DNA of 64,000 nt, taken from positions 124,001 through 188,000 of the forward strand of contig JAGBEG010000013.1 of assembly GCA_017937095.1 (NCBI GenBank), written 5' to 3'. The position numbers and the translations under genes were made by a program. The notes beneath the pieces were generated by a model. It was not told where the DNA came from, did not search any database, and worked only from the letters and a program-made list of their open reading frames with translations. Shown here piece after piece: positions 18,438-27,935 of the stretch (its first letter is position 1; every line of letters begins with the position of its first letter). The DNA is from Roseburia sp. Its GTDB lineage: Bacteria > Bacillota > Clostridia > Lachnospirales > Lachnospiraceae.

Positions 18438-19259
18438 TTACTTTCTTACTACAACCTCCAGCGGAATATTACCGATGTAGGACGGCAGCAGACTGAACGT
18501 GCTGTTATAGCTTCCCAGAATCTTCCGGCACTTAGAGAGCGCGAGCATCTCGATCAATGCATCCTGCAGCCCTTCCTTCGAATCGCGGTCAATGATTCCC
18601 TTTTCATAAAAAATCAATTTCTCGGGCGGGAGCGCCTCACGCAGCTCCTGTTTCACCGACGCATCATCCGTCGCCACATAGAAACGGGCTGACGCATCCG
18701 CCGCAAGTTCTTCCTTCATCCGCTCCACGAACAACGTCAGAGGGCTGTTCGCAATCGACTCCGTATGGTCAGTTCTGCGCACATGCACGCCGACGGTGTG
18801 CGCGTCAATCTGTGAAAACAGCGGCCCGCCCTTGGCGAGAACCGCTGCGCCCGGCTTTAGGAATGCGTAGCTCTCCGCTCCGACCTCGCAGATCGGTCCA
18901 AACGCTTTGATATAGATACACGGCTCTTTCGCAATGATGGCAAGCAGTGCGTCGTAGCCTTCCTCTCTTGTGATGCGCTCCACATCGTCACAGGAGAGAA
19001 AGCGGCCCGCCTTCGCCATCCATTTCTTCTTCTCGCGTTCGCCCATCATGCGGGCAATCGGCTCCTTTTTATAGCCGTTCTCGCTGATCTCAACGACCTG
19101 CATCGGCAGGTCGAACAACTCGTCCGCGCGGATATTACATCCCGTCTCCCGCTTCCAGATAATCACCAGCTCACGGTTTAATTTCTGCGCCGCCGCATAG
19201 GCGGACGCCATTCCAAGCAGGCGGTTTCCCAGTCCTGCACAAGGCTCTACAATTATCAT
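18438..19259 (-). CDS. Fucosyltransferase-like GT-B glycosyltransferase
   Basis: A 273-residue protein opening with IVEPCAGLGNRLLGMASAYA, the glycine-rich N-terminal motif of fucosyltransferase-clan enzymes (GT11, GT23 and O-fucosyltransferase relatives). GVHVRRTDH is the clan's HxRRxD donor-binding motif, FYVATDD follows, and GSYNSTFSLLPS is the usual C-terminal motif. It is not a standard GT11 sequence. With GDP-fucose made from genes 7 kb away, it is most likely a second fucosyltransferase, though another GDP-sugar donor is possible. Its stop is 4 nt past the following intergenic border with the upstream ABC transporter gene, so the two are tightly coupled. Confidence 0.7.
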   Translation of the reverse strand: MIIVEPCAGLGNRLLGMASAYAAAQKLNRELVIIWKRETGCNIRADELFDLPMQVVEISENGYKKEPIARMMGEREKKKWMAKAGRFLSCDDVERITREEGYDALLAIIAKEPCIYIKAFGPICEVGAESYAFLKPGAAVLAKGGPLFSQIDAHTVGVHVRRTDHTESIANSPLTLFVERMKEELAADASARFYVATDDASVKQELREALPPEKLIFYEKGIIDRDSKEGLQDALIEMLALSKCRKILGSYNSTFSLLPSYIGNIPLEVVVRK

Positions 19260-19263
19260 TGAC

Positions 19264-21006
19264 TTATGCCCGCCTTTCCTTCCTCGTCACACTTCCGTTC
19301 TCTACCTGATATACAATGTCGCAGTTCTTGATCGTCGTCAGACGGTGCGCAATGATGAGCATTGTCATCTTACCCTGCAGGCTGTCAATCGCCTCCATGA
19401 CCGCCGCCTCCGTCTCGGTATCAAGCGCCGACGTCGCCTCGTCGAGCACAAGCACCTCCGGCTTCCGGTAGAGCGCGCGTGCGATTCCAATTCGCTGGCG
19501 CTGTCCGCCGGAGAGACGCACGCCCGCCTCACCGATCATTGTGTCAAGCCCCTCGTCAAGAGACGCTACGAACTCATCCAACTGCGCCTGCTTAAGCGCC
19601 GCCCAGATTTCTTCGTCATTGATGTCGCCCGCCTGTCCAAACGCGATATTGTTGCGGATCGTATCGTCCAGCATATAAATCGTCTGCGGAATATATCCGA
19701 TCTTATCATGCCATCCGCGGTAGGACTCCGCAATATCCATGCCGTCCACGGAAATACGTCCCTCCTGCGGCTTTAACACGCCGAGAATCAGATCTACCAT
19801 CGTCGTTTTCCCTGCACCGGACGGTCCGATGAATGCGACCGACGCATTCTTTGGAATCGTCACATTGATATGGGAAAGCACCGCTTCCTCGGTATCCGGA
19901 TAATGGAACGTCAGATCCTCCACACGGATTTCCTTCTTAAGCTGTACCGGTTTGTAATCCTTCTTCTCCGAAACCTCGATTTCCATATCGCGGATGGCCG
20001 CGTATTCCTCCCCGATCTTGTGAATGACAACGCCGTTGTGGATAATCGAACCGAGGTACTCCGACATCTTGTTCGCAGACGGCAGCAGCGCAAACGCCGC
20101 AGCCGCAAAGACGCCGAGCGTCGCAACGAACTGTTCCGGACTTGTGGACGTCGCATTGATGCGGATAATGATCGCCGCCATCAGTCCTGCGATACAAAGC
20201 GCCTCCATGATAGGCTTCGGAATCGAACTTAAGAAAGAATTTTGTTTGATGACATACGTGTAAAGCCCGTTCTGCTTGCAGAACTCTCCCTCGAAATACG
20301 CTTCGCGGTTCGCAATCTTGATTTCCTTGATTCCGCCAAATGCCTGCTGCATACACTGTAAAATATTGGCGTTATATTTTCTCCGCTCGTCACCGAAACG
20401 CGCAAGCGTGCGGCGCAGCTTCTTCATGAAAATAAGAACCATCACGACCATTGCGAACGCAACGCCGAGCGTTAAGATCGGGTCCTTGATCATCAGATAT
20501 ATGACCAGGATTCCACAAACGCACACCTCGGAAGCAAGCTGGAGCATATTTAAAACAGCCGCATAGAACATTTCCGGATCTGTATTGATGTCGCGCATCA
20601 GTTCCGCGCTGTTATGGTTGAGGAAAAACGTGTAGTCCTTGCTGATGTAATACCGCATCATACGGTCCTGCATCTCGCGCTTGCCATAGTAGGAAAAGCG
20701 GTACTGCATATTGTTCATGAAAATAAGGAAGGCGTTCTTCGCAATATATACGACAATGATCGCCACCGCCAGCAGTGTGACCAGCTCATTCGTATTTTTA
20801 AGGCCAAGCGCCTCATAGAAAAAGCGTATGATATCATTTTCCAGCAATTCTTCCGGGTTCATGACCGACTGGATGAACGGCGACAGCACCGACACGCCCA
20901 GCAGGCTGACGCCCGAATTGATCAGAATCAAAAACAGCATTCCGACCAGCTTGCGCTTTTGTTTCCCGTTGAATACCTTAAGTACACTCTTAATCAAATC
21001 CTTCAT
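19264..21006 (-). CDS. ABC transporter, fused permease and ATPase (lipid-linked glycan flippase type)
   Basis: A 580-residue half-transporter. The N-terminal 330 residues contain about six membrane helices of the exporter type. The C-terminal ATPase domain has Walker A GPSGAGKTTMV near residue 375, the Q-loop at IGYIPQTIYM, signature LSGGQRQRIG and Walker B VLVLDEATSALD. Organisation matches PglK/MsbA-like flippases, which turn lipid-linked oligosaccharides across the membrane. An alternative start exists at 21033, but GGAGAG lies 6 nt before the ATG at 21006, which also avoids overlap with the upstream gene. I see no separate Wzx or polymerase in the window. Confidence 0.9.
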   Translation of the reverse strand: MKDLIKSVLKVFNGKQKRKLVGMLFLILINSGVSLLGVSVLSPFIQSVMNPEELLENDIIRFFYEALGLKNTNELVTLLAVAIIVVYIAKNAFLIFMNNMQYRFSYYGKREMQDRMMRYYISKDYTFFLNHNSAELMRDINTDPEMFYAAVLNMLQLASEVCVCGILVIYLMIKDPILTLGVAFAMVVMVLIFMKKLRRTLARFGDERRKYNANILQCMQQAFGGIKEIKIANREAYFEGEFCKQNGLYTYVIKQNSFLSSIPKPIMEALCIAGLMAAIIIRINATSTSPEQFVATLGVFAAAAFALLPSANKMSEYLGSIIHNGVVIHKIGEEYAAIRDMEIEVSEKKDYKPVQLKKEIRVEDLTFHYPDTEEAVLSHINVTIPKNASVAFIGPSGAGKTTMVDLILGVLKPQEGRISVDGMDIAESYRGWHDKIGYIPQTIYMLDDTIRNNIAFGQAGDINDEEIWAALKQAQLDEFVASLDEGLDTMIGEAGVRLSGGQRQRIGIARALYRKPEVLVLDEATSALDTETEAAVMEAIDSLQGKMTMLIIAHRLTTIKNCDIVYQVENGSVTRKERRA

Positions 21007-21017
21007 ATCGTTCTCTC

Positions 21018-21851
21018 CTATAAAACAATCCATCCCGGAAGCCGCAGATATTCGCCCAGCTCATGCTCCGGCATGATGACTACCTTATCCTCATTCGGGT
21101 TCAGATACGCCGCCCAGGTCGAGTAGGTGCTGTTTGAAATAATCTGATTACGGCATGCCGCCATCAGGAAAAATTCATCAACATCCGAAAAAGTTCCCAT
21201 ATCCGCAATGTAAGAAACGCCCTCCTTGGGCAACGCCGCCCTCGCGCTTTCCATGTCGTTCGTGAACACAATGAACCGCACGCCGGGGCACTCCTGCTTC
21301 ATGCGCGCAAGCGCTCTCTCAAAAAACGCTCTGCCCGGCCCTACGATATCGCCGCCGCGGACATGCACCGCGCAGGTGTCCGTCGTCTGAAATTCCGCAA
21401 TCAGACGCTTTGTCTCTTCACTCTGCTCATACGCAGGTGTCAGCATCCCGCAGATTTCATCCAGATATTCCTTAAAATAAACGGTGTTCTGCCAGTAGCC
21501 GTGCAGATATTTACTGCGCAGCCGCTTCTTCTGAAAGACGCGCATATCTACATTTGCAGGCGTGTGGTTCTTTTTGCCGGGCGCGTAGACGCTCCTCTCC
21601 TTTAGCACATGATATTTGATATCCCTGCGCAGACGTTTGTAAAGCTTCTGCCACAATGTGCCATTCGGAAAGGATTCCTTTGCATCGTATTTAATATGGA
21701 AGTTATCCAGTTCAAAATCCCGCAGTGTCGAATTGTCGCACTCCGATGTGTCGAGCATCAGCGGCTCCCCATCCCTGCGTGCCGTCGCATAACCGCACGC
21801 GTAATTGTAGAGCTGATTGCCCATCCCGTCTCCGATCTTTACTACAACCAA
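21018..21851 (-). CDS. Alpha-1,2-fucosyltransferase (GT11)
   Basis: Transfers L-fucose from GDP-fucose to a galactose-type acceptor. The N-terminal KIGDGMGNQLYNYACGYA is the GT11 signature, CAVHVRGGDI is the HxRxGD donor motif, and ISNSTYSTWAAYLNP is the conserved C-terminal motif. I choose a TTG start at 21851: AGGAG lies 7 nt upstream, the signature begins five residues later, and 14 nt then separate it from the upstream stop. A frame without a good start continues upstream to 21920. The length (277 residues) is normal for the family. Confidence 0.88.
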   Translation of the reverse strand: MVVVKIGDGMGNQLYNYACGYATARRDGEPLMLDTSECDNSTLRDFELDNFHIKYDAKESFPNGTLWQKLYKRLRRDIKYHVLKERSVYAPGKKNHTPANVDMRVFQKKRLRSKYLHGYWQNTVYFKEYLDEICGMLTPAYEQSEETKRLIAEFQTTDTCAVHVRGGDIVGPGRAFFERALARMKQECPGVRFIVFTNDMESARAALPKEGVSYIADMGTFSDVDEFFLMAACRNQIISNSTYSTWAAYLNPNEDKVVIMPEHELGEYLRLPGWIVL

Positions 21852-21865
21852 AACGTTTCTCCTTT

Positions 21866-22798
21866 TTATTTCCCACGTTTTCCAAGTGACAGCAGCTTCT
21901 GCCACCGCTTTGCAATCCACGCCGTGCCTCTCGCCCAGTCATAGCTTAAATTGCTTTCTTTTCCGCTCCTTAAAATACCCATATATTTCTTCGAACCGCC
22001 CCACGCGTGGATCACGAGAACAGGCACCTTTTTTCCGTCCTCTGCACGGGTAAAATAAGGGGTTACACCTACAAACGAAATTTCTTTCATCCCGTACCGC
22101 TCCCGCATGACATAAGCCACCGCATCGATCTTCGGCTCATTGATATTATAATCGATGACCGGCTCGGTGCGCCTGCTGAAATTCTCCACGGGAAGTGCGG
22201 TCTGCTTCATCCACAGGTACAAAAGCGTCATGTCGCAGATGCCGCCCGCCGTGTGGTTGTCCTGATGGAACTGATATTTCTCCCGAAGCGGCTTCATCCC
22301 CTCTTCATCCGTGTAGCTTGCAATGCAGAATTTAAGGAAATCCAGCAGTCCTTCCCTCGTCCAGTAAGTGAAGTGCGGGCAGACGGACCACTGATACTGC
22401 TTCTGCTGCTCATACCAGCAGCTCGCCATCACCGTGCCGTCCGCAATCAGCTCCGACGTGACCTCTCCGAACACGAGCGCGTCGCTGTCGATCATCACGC
22501 ATTCTGTGAGCTCATGTGTGATAAGATATTGATATACATAAAAATATCGCTGAAAACAAATCAGTTCAAAAAATTCTGAGTTGGACGACATGTGCACATA
22601 GCGCCCGGTAAATTCCGTGAACAGTTCGGATTCACAATCCTCACAGGAAATCCATCCCTCGCACATGCCCCTGTTCTTCTCATCTCCGATCAGAATGACG
22701 TTGTTGCCATGCTCTGCGGCGCACGAAATACAATTTTTCAAATATTTCTGATTGCCCTTATGCACGACGATCACGGGAATCTGTCTCTTATCCGACAT
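21866..22798 (-). CDS. Putative glycosyltransferase of the glycan operon
   Basis: A 310-residue soluble protein starting IPVIVVHKGNQKYL with CVMIDSDALVFGE near residue 105, which resembles the DXD metal-binding segment of GT-A transferases. PHFTYWTREGL and a HQDNHTAGGICDM segment follow. Several cysteine pairs occur near residues 24-55. I could not assign it to a CAZy family by eye. It is the first gene of the long minus-strand operon and is followed 14 nt later by the GT11 gene, so a role in sugar transfer is likely. Confidence 0.6.
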   Translation of the reverse strand: MSDKRQIPVIVVHKGNQKYLKNCISCAAEHGNNVILIGDEKNRGMCEGWISCEDCESELFTEFTGRYVHMSSNSEFFELICFQRYFYVYQYLITHELTECVMIDSDALVFGEVTSELIADGTVMASCWYEQQKQYQWSVCPHFTYWTREGLLDFLKFCIASYTDEEGMKPLREKYQFHQDNHTAGGICDMTLLYLWMKQTALPVENFSRRTEPVIDYNINEPKIDAVAYVMRERYGMKEISFVGVTPYFTRAEDGKKVPVLVIHAWGGSKKYMGILRSGKESNLSYDWARGTAWIAKRWQKLLSLGKRGK

Positions 22799-22959
22799 AT
22801 CGTCACCCTTCCTTTTCTATCGTTTCTGCTGTTATCTGCTACAAAAAACTTATATGATTCTACCATATGCGGGGGGAAAAGTATAGTTTTTTTGCAAATT
22901 ACACGATTATATGTTAGGATTGTATTGTGAAATCCGAAGACAGACAGGAGTAATTTTCT

Positions 22960-23934
22960 ATGGGAAATATTATCGGGGAATCCTATTACTATCTCAAATA
23001 TTTTGCGCGCAATAAGATCAAAGCAAGAAACGACGCTTCCGACTGGGTGTATGAGCATTACGTGAAGCAGCCGTTCTGGGATACGGACACGGCGAACCGC
23101 AGCGTCGCCAAAATGATTTCCGAAGGCTCGCCCTTTATGATGGGACGTTTCGGCTCGGTGGAGCTTTTTAATATGCGCGTCAGCGAATTTCATCAGAACA
23201 GCAAAGCAGACAAGGCGTGCGAACAGCTCAGTACCTGCGCCGGCTTTTTCCCGCAGGACGTCTCGCTGCTTCCGCGCTTTAATGAGATCATGAAGGACGC
23301 CTGCCGCGAGGTGGACGTGCTCGGCGTATGGCAGCAGCCCTGCGAGGATTATTATATCAAAAAATATTGTACCAGTTTAAAGGCAACGGCAAGACTTATT
23401 TCCATCGAGCCGTGGCGCAGCAAGTTCCCGTGGTCGTCCGCCTTAGAGGGCAAGACAGTTCTTGTGATTCATCCCTTCGAGGAGTCGATCCAGAATCATT
23501 TTGCCAACCGCGACAAGCTTTTTCCCGGAACATCGATTCTTCCGCCGTTTACGCTAAAGACGCTAAAAGCGGTCCAGACCGCCGGGAATGCGACGGACTC
23601 CCGCTTTGCGACATGGTTCGACGCGCTTGACTGGATGTGTCAGGAGTGCGAGAAGATCGATTTCGATATCGCGCTGATCGGCTGCGGCGCTTACGGTTTT
23701 CCGCTCGCCGCCCATATCAAGAAGATGGGCAAACAGGCGGTTCACCTCGGTGGGTGCTTACAGATTCTCTTCGGCATCAAGGGACGCCGCTGGGATGAAA
23801 TGGAGCCGGATATTGTCGCCATGTACAACGACTATTGGGATTACCCGCTCGCCCACGAGATTCCGCAGGGCAGCGGAGGCGTTGAGGGCGGCACTTACTG
23901 GAAGAAGGAAGAAAACGAGGATCAAACACTATGA
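22960..23934 (+). CDS. GT-D fold glycosyltransferase (DUF1792-like)
   Basis: A 324-residue protein. The MMGRFGSVEL segment near residue 66 matches the RFGxxE motif of GT-D (DUF1792) transferases first known from streptococcal glycoprotein assembly. Near the C-terminus IALIGCGAYGFPLAAHIK and HLGGCLQILFGIKGRRW are strongly conserved in this family. It probably adds a hexose to a surface glycan. CAGGAG lies 9-10 nt before the ATG. It is transcribed away from the long glycan operon and overlaps the next gene by 4 nt (ATGA), so the two form a small operon. Confidence 0.8.
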   Translation: MGNIIGESYYYLKYFARNKIKARNDASDWVYEHYVKQPFWDTDTANRSVAKMISEGSPFMMGRFGSVELFNMRVSEFHQNSKADKACEQLSTCAGFFPQDVSLLPRFNEIMKDACREVDVLGVWQQPCEDYYIKKYCTSLKATARLISIEPWRSKFPWSSALEGKTVLVIHPFEESIQNHFANRDKLFPGTSILPPFTLKTLKAVQTAGNATDSRFATWFDALDWMCQECEKIDFDIALIGCGAYGFPLAAHIKKMGKQAVHLGGCLQILFGIKGRRWDEMEPDIVAMYNDYWDYPLAHEIPQGSGGVEGGTYWKKEENEDQTL

Positions 23935-24989
23935 AACCAGAGAGAAATTCAAGCTTTGAGCTGCTCCGCCTGCTGTGCATCTATGGCATCATCGTGATGC
24001 ATATCTGGGGCAGCATAGATTCCGCCATGACGCCGGCAAACACTGCGTGGCATGTTCTGGCAAATTCCATCGGGAATGTCGGCGTGACCTGTTTTGTTCT
24101 GATTTCCGGCTATTTCGGAATCCGGTTCGACTTAAAGAAGCTGATCCGTCTGGATCTGATGGTCATTTTCTTTACGCTGCTTGGCACGCTTGCCCTCGGC
24201 GATTTCGGTGTGAAGGCGCTGATTAAGGCGTGTATTCCGGTGATTTCCAGACAGTACTGGTTCATCACCTGCTACTTTGCCCTGTGCATTCTCGCACCGT
24301 TTTTAAATCAGATACCAGAACGTTTGTCACGCGGGTCTTTCCGCAATCTTCTGCTTGTGCTGCTGCTGCTCTTTTCCGTGATACCGACGTTTACGACCTA
24401 CGATATCATGCAGGATGCCGGAAAAGGGCTTGCGCATTTCGTGATGATCTATCTGCTCGGGCGTTATCTGGCGCTTTACCATGGAAACGCAGGCTACCGC
24501 AGGGGACGGCTTGTATCGGGCTTTCTGCTTTCCACCGCGATCATCTTCGCGCTGGACGGAACGCTTACGTTTCTGCACGACGGCGTGGTCTATGGCACAT
24601 TCGCCAGAGACTGTTCGCTGTTTATCATCGCTTCGGCGGTATTGCTCGTGCTCTGTTTTTCACAGATGCATTTTACGAACCGCGTCATAAACCGCGCCGC
24701 AGGGGATGTGCTCGCCGTCTATGTGTTGGATTCTTTTATCCGCGCGCTGCTTGAACGCGCGGTGGATTTGAGCACTTATCTCACCGAATGGTATCTGCCG
24801 TTTCTCGTATTGGGCTATGCCGTCGTTGTTGTTGTGACCGCCATCCTGTTAAACGAGGTGCGCAGGCTTACGATCGGACGCATTGAACCGTGGCTTTCGG
24901 GAATCCTTGCAGCAGTCTGGGATAAGATACAGACTGTACTGCTTGCTGTCGCCAACCGACTCCTTGGCGTTTTCCTGCAGAAACGCTGA
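23931..24989 (+). CDS. Acyltransferase family 3 membrane protein
   Basis: A 352-residue polytopic protein very like the acyltransferase at 13522-14580. It begins ERNSSFELLRLLCIYGIIVMH with the conserved arginine and histidine, followed by VTCFVLISGYFGIRFDLKK, WFITCYFALCILAPFLNQ and about ten helices in total. It would O-acylate a glycan residue from the membrane. Translation is probably coupled to the GT-D gene through the ATGA overlap. A strong bidirectional hairpin follows. Confidence 0.86.
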   Translation: MKPERNSSFELLRLLCIYGIIVMHIWGSIDSAMTPANTAWHVLANSIGNVGVTCFVLISGYFGIRFDLKKLIRLDLMVIFFTLLGTLALGDFGVKALIKACIPVISRQYWFITCYFALCILAPFLNQIPERLSRGSFRNLLLVLLLLFSVIPTFTTYDIMQDAGKGLAHFVMIYLLGRYLALYHGNAGYRRGRLVSGFLLSTAIIFALDGTLTFLHDGVVYGTFARDCSLFIIASAVLLVLCFSQMHFTNRVINRAAGDVLAVYVLDSFIRALLERAVDLSTYLTEWYLPFLVLGYAVVVVVTAILLNEVRRLTIGRIEPWLSGILAAVWDKIQTVLLAVANRLLGVFLQKR

Positions 24990-25064
24990 ACTAAACCAGA
25001 CGAACGAAGTGTGCAGCACACCCGGCAGTTCCCTTTGTCAACGCAGCCGCACCCTTTGTTTCCG

Positions 25065-25115
25065 CGACAAAAGACCGCGTGTCCCGTGCGCCGTTTTAAC
25101 GGCTGCGCACACGAG
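25065..25115. repeat. Degenerate upstream copy of the terminator hairpin
   Basis: The sequence GACCGCGTGTCCCGTGCGCCG with its partly complementary CGGCTGCGCACACG repeats, imperfectly, the hairpin at 25124-25179 about 60 nt downstream. The two look like a tandem duplication in which the upstream copy has lost part of one arm. Confidence 0.5.
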
Positions 25116-25123
25116 CAATAAAT

Positions 25124-25179
25124 AAAGACCGCGTGTCCTGCGCGCCGTTTCATCGGCTGCGCAGACACGCGGTCTTTTT
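25124..25179. terminator. Bidirectional terminator between convergent operons
   Basis: AAAGACCGCGTGTC and GACACGCGGTCTTT form a perfect 14-bp outer stem. CTGCGCGCCG pairs with CGGCTGCGCAG inside it with one bulge. T-tracts occur on both strands. It separates the plus-strand acyltransferase from the minus-strand GtrA gene and overlaps the latter's stop codon. Confidence 0.8.
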
Positions 25180-25609
25180 ACTGCTTATGTGCAAATATCA
25201 CTAATTTACTTGCGATATAATTAACCACAATGACAATCACATTTGAAATGCACTTCATCAACATACTATTCCATGCCATCACATCAACTGTCACATACAT
25301 AATCGCAAGATCGAGCAGACCTGTCGCAAGCCTGCATCCGAAAAAGGACGCCGCCTCTCTAAGCAGAACCGGAAGCTCTGTGGACTTACTGTCAAACACC
25401 CAGATCTTATTTGTGACAAAGGCAAACAGCACCGATAAAATCCATGCCGTCACATTGCTTGCCACATTGCTGATGCCAATCCGCTCATAACAGAGCGAAT
25501 ATACTACAATATTAATCAGTGTTGTGAGTACTCCGAATATCCCATATAACAGAAGTTCCCTGTATTTTTCAAGATATTCCCTGCACTTATTGAACCACTT
25601 CCCAAGCAT
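25178..25609 (-). CDS. GtrA family membrane protein
   Basis: A 143-residue protein with four membrane helices and the family pattern LLYGIFGVLTTLINIVVYSLCYERIG, then FVTNKIWVFDS. GtrA-like proteins are small flippases or partners that help bactoprenol-linked sugars cross the membrane. Its ATG overlaps the stop of the upstream lipoprotein gene by one base (TAATG), so translation is probably coupled. A GtrB-like GT2 lies at 26850-27797, which fits a glucosylation module. Confidence 0.88.
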   Translation of the reverse strand: MLGKWFNKCREYLEKYRELLLYGIFGVLTTLINIVVYSLCYERIGISNVASNVTAWILSVLFAFVTNKIWVFDSKSTELPVLLREAASFFGCRLATGLLDLAIMYVTVDVMAWNSMLMKCISNVIVIVVNYIASKLVIFAHKQ

Positions 25610-26721
25610 TACTCAACCACCAGATCAAGCCAATCGTCTACCGGAACAAGCGCTACATAAGTCTTTCCGGTATTCAGTTCGATTTCATTGCCTTCCATAT
25701 CGTAGTAATGTGTCGGGGAAGTCATTCCTTCCTTCTTCCATGATACCGGGATTGCCTTGCCGTTGGTCACATAGTAACCGCCGCCTGTCGTATTGTAGCA
25801 GTCGAAGATCATATATCCGTGCTCGTCATACTGCTGATAGCCGCAGCTCTGGATCAGAAGATTCTTAAAGCAAAGCTGTGCGTTGTCATTGCCCGGATCT
25901 ACATGAGCTTTTCCGTACTCGAAATAGTTATATACCTGATTCTCCTCATCGTATTCCAGATAGGAACCGTTGTGCGGGAACGGAAGATCTACTAACGACG
26001 CATCGATTGCATCCGACGCATCCGACAGGTCGACCGGGTTGTCCTCATTTGCAAACTGATAATGCTCTCCCTCATAGTAGGAGGTGTACTCTCTCTCGAC
26101 GCCGGAGCTCTCGAAGTTCTTCTCCAGATCGCCCGGAAGAATATACTCGGTGTACTCTCTCGACTTACCGTTGTTCACGCGGGAGAATGTTCCGCTGAAA
26201 TGATCGGAAAACGGCTCTGCCAGATACTCATCAATATAGAACGGACCGCCGTCATGACAGATGACTGCGTTCCACTCTGCCGCAAGGATCACATTGGTCG
26301 GTCTTACGCTTCGGATACTTCCGAGCTGTTCAATCTCCTCCCAATCCTTCACAAGTACCATGAATCTGGTGATACGGCCGTTCATCGTACTGTTCATCAT
26401 CTCATACACTACATCCGCCTCTGATAAACCGTAATGCGGAAGGGCAATCGACTCGTTGTCTACCATGACTGCGATCGGTCTCTGATCCTTAATATCATCA
26501 TCGATCAGCTCATTGGTCAGCTCACTGCGGTATTTGCCCGCGGGAAGGTCCTCTTCCTCCTCAGCCTCGGCCGTCTCTGTTCCGTTCTCTGTGCCCTCAG
26601 CCGCCGCGGTCTGCTCTGTCGTGTTCTCAACACTACCTTCTTCTGCATCGCTGCCGCCGCATGCCACAACACTTAAGGAAACGGCAAACAGTGTCAGCAA
26701 CGCAACTGCTCTTTTCTTCAC
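25609..26721 (-). CDS. DUF3048 domain lipoprotein
   Basis: A 370-residue exported protein. The N-terminus has a lipobox signal: KKRAVALLTLFAVSLSVVACGGS, with the lipidated cysteine near residue 21. A Glu/Thr-rich linker follows, then a DUF3048 domain (YerB-like) with QRPIAVMVDNE, YGLSEADVVYEM, GSIRSVRPTNV and FDCYNTTGGGYYVTNGKA. The biochemical role of the family is unknown. I choose the GTG at 26721 because GAGAGG lies 9 nt upstream and the signal sequence starts there. The frame is open to 26769. It is co-transcribed with GtrA. Confidence 0.85.
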   Translation of the reverse strand: MKKRAVALLTLFAVSLSVVACGGSDAEEGSVENTTEQTAAAEGTENGTETAEAEEEEDLPAGKYRSELTNELIDDDIKDQRPIAVMVDNESIALPHYGLSEADVVYEMMNSTMNGRITRFMVLVKDWEEIEQLGSIRSVRPTNVILAAEWNAVICHDGGPFYIDEYLAEPFSDHFSGTFSRVNNGKSREYTEYILPGDLEKNFESSGVEREYTSYYEGEHYQFANEDNPVDLSDASDAIDASLVDLPFPHNGSYLEYDEENQVYNYFEYGKAHVDPGNDNAQLCFKNLLIQSCGYQQYDEHGYMIFDCYNTTGGGYYVTNGKAIPVSWKKEGMTSPTHYYDMEGNEIELNTGKTYVALVPVDDWLDLVVE

Positions 26722-26849
26722 TGATGTATACCTCTCAATATCTGTATTTTCGGGTAAAATGCGCCGCATTCCGGCACGCCCATATTTGTATCATACCATA
26801 ACTCGTCTTATGGGGAAAGTATTTTTTACCATAACGGCGCAGAATACCG

Positions 26850-27797
26850 CTATTTGATGCGCTTCGTGTCCTCCCGGTTGGTCTCCGACACGATATAGTG
26901 CGGTCTCTTCTTTACCTCCAGATATGTCTTGGAAATGTACTGTCCCATAATTCCCATGCAGAAAAGCTGAATCCCCCCGATAAAGGTAATGATGCATACC
27001 GTCGACGCCCAGCCCGTCACCGGGTCGCCAAACGCCAGTCTCCGCACCACAATGAAAATAATCGCCACGAACGACAAAAACGTCATCAGCATTCCAAACC
27101 AGGAAGCAATCGCAAGCGGTGCCTGCGAGAAATTGATAATGCCGTCAATCGCATACTTAAGCAGCTTCCAGAAGCTCCATTTCGTCTCGCCTGCGACGCG
27201 GTTCACATTCTCATAGGCGAGCCAGTAGGTCTTAAATCCGATCCAGCCGAAAATCCCCTTGGAAAAACGGTTGTACTCCCCCATCTCCACGATTGCATCG
27301 ACCATCTCGCGCCGCATCAGCCGGAAATCACGCGCGCCGTCCACGATGTCAGCATCTGAAATCTTATTGATGATGCGATAGAACATCCGGGCAAACCAGC
27401 TTCGGATCGGCGGTTCTCCCTTTCGCGTCATGCGGCAGGTCGCCACACTGTCATACTCCCCGTCCGAAAGCTTCTCGAGCATCTCCGGCAGCAGAGACGG
27501 CGGGTCCTGCATGTCCGCATCCATCACCGCCACATACTCTCCGTGCGCGTTGCAGAATCCGGCATACATTGCCGCTTCCTTCCCGAAATTGCGCGAAAAG
27601 GACAGATAGGAAACCTTTTCGTCCTTCGCTGCCAGTTCCCTTAAAATCGGAAGCGTCCCGTCCTTCGAACCGTCGTTGACAAAGATCAGCTCATGGTCGC
27701 ACTCCATGCCTTCCAATACCTTCTTCGTCTCTCTATAAAAAATAGGCAATGCCTCCTCTTCGTTGTAGCAGGGAACAATCAATGAAATCGTCATCAT
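26850..27797 (-). CDS. GtrB-like GT2 glycosyltransferase
   Basis: A 315-residue GT2 enzyme of the bactoprenol glucosyltransferase / dolichol-phosphate mannose synthase-like group. It has ISLIVPCYNEEEALP, the FVNDGSKDGT nucleotide site, MDADMQDPP as metal site and the basic RGEPPIRSW segment. Two C-terminal membrane helices (about residues 228-252 and 262-288) are typical of GtrB. It would charge undecaprenyl phosphate with a hexose, for flipping by GtrA. GGAGAAATGT precedes the ATG pair. It is separated from the DUF3048-GtrA pair by 128 nt. Confidence 0.9.
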   Translation of the reverse strand: MMTISLIVPCYNEEEALPIFYRETKKVLEGMECDHELIFVNDGSKDGTLPILRELAAKDEKVSYLSFSRNFGKEAAMYAGFCNAHGEYVAVMDADMQDPPSLLPEMLEKLSDGEYDSVATCRMTRKGEPPIRSWFARMFYRIINKISDADIVDGARDFRLMRREMVDAIVEMGEYNRFSKGIFGWIGFKTYWLAYENVNRVAGETKWSFWKLLKYAIDGIINFSQAPLAIASWFGMLMTFLSFVAIIFIVVRRLAFGDPVTGWASTVCIITFIGGIQLFCMGIMGQYISKTYLEVKKRPHYIVSETNREDTKRIK

Positions 27798-27935
27798 ACA
27801 TTTCTCCTTTGAAATCGCATACTGACTTTATTCTACATCATTTCCCCAAAGAATGCCATACACAGGCATACATTTTCTACAAAAGAGGGCGCAATGCCTA
27901 TCTCTCTTATCCTATTCTGCTGCGGGATTCTCCTC

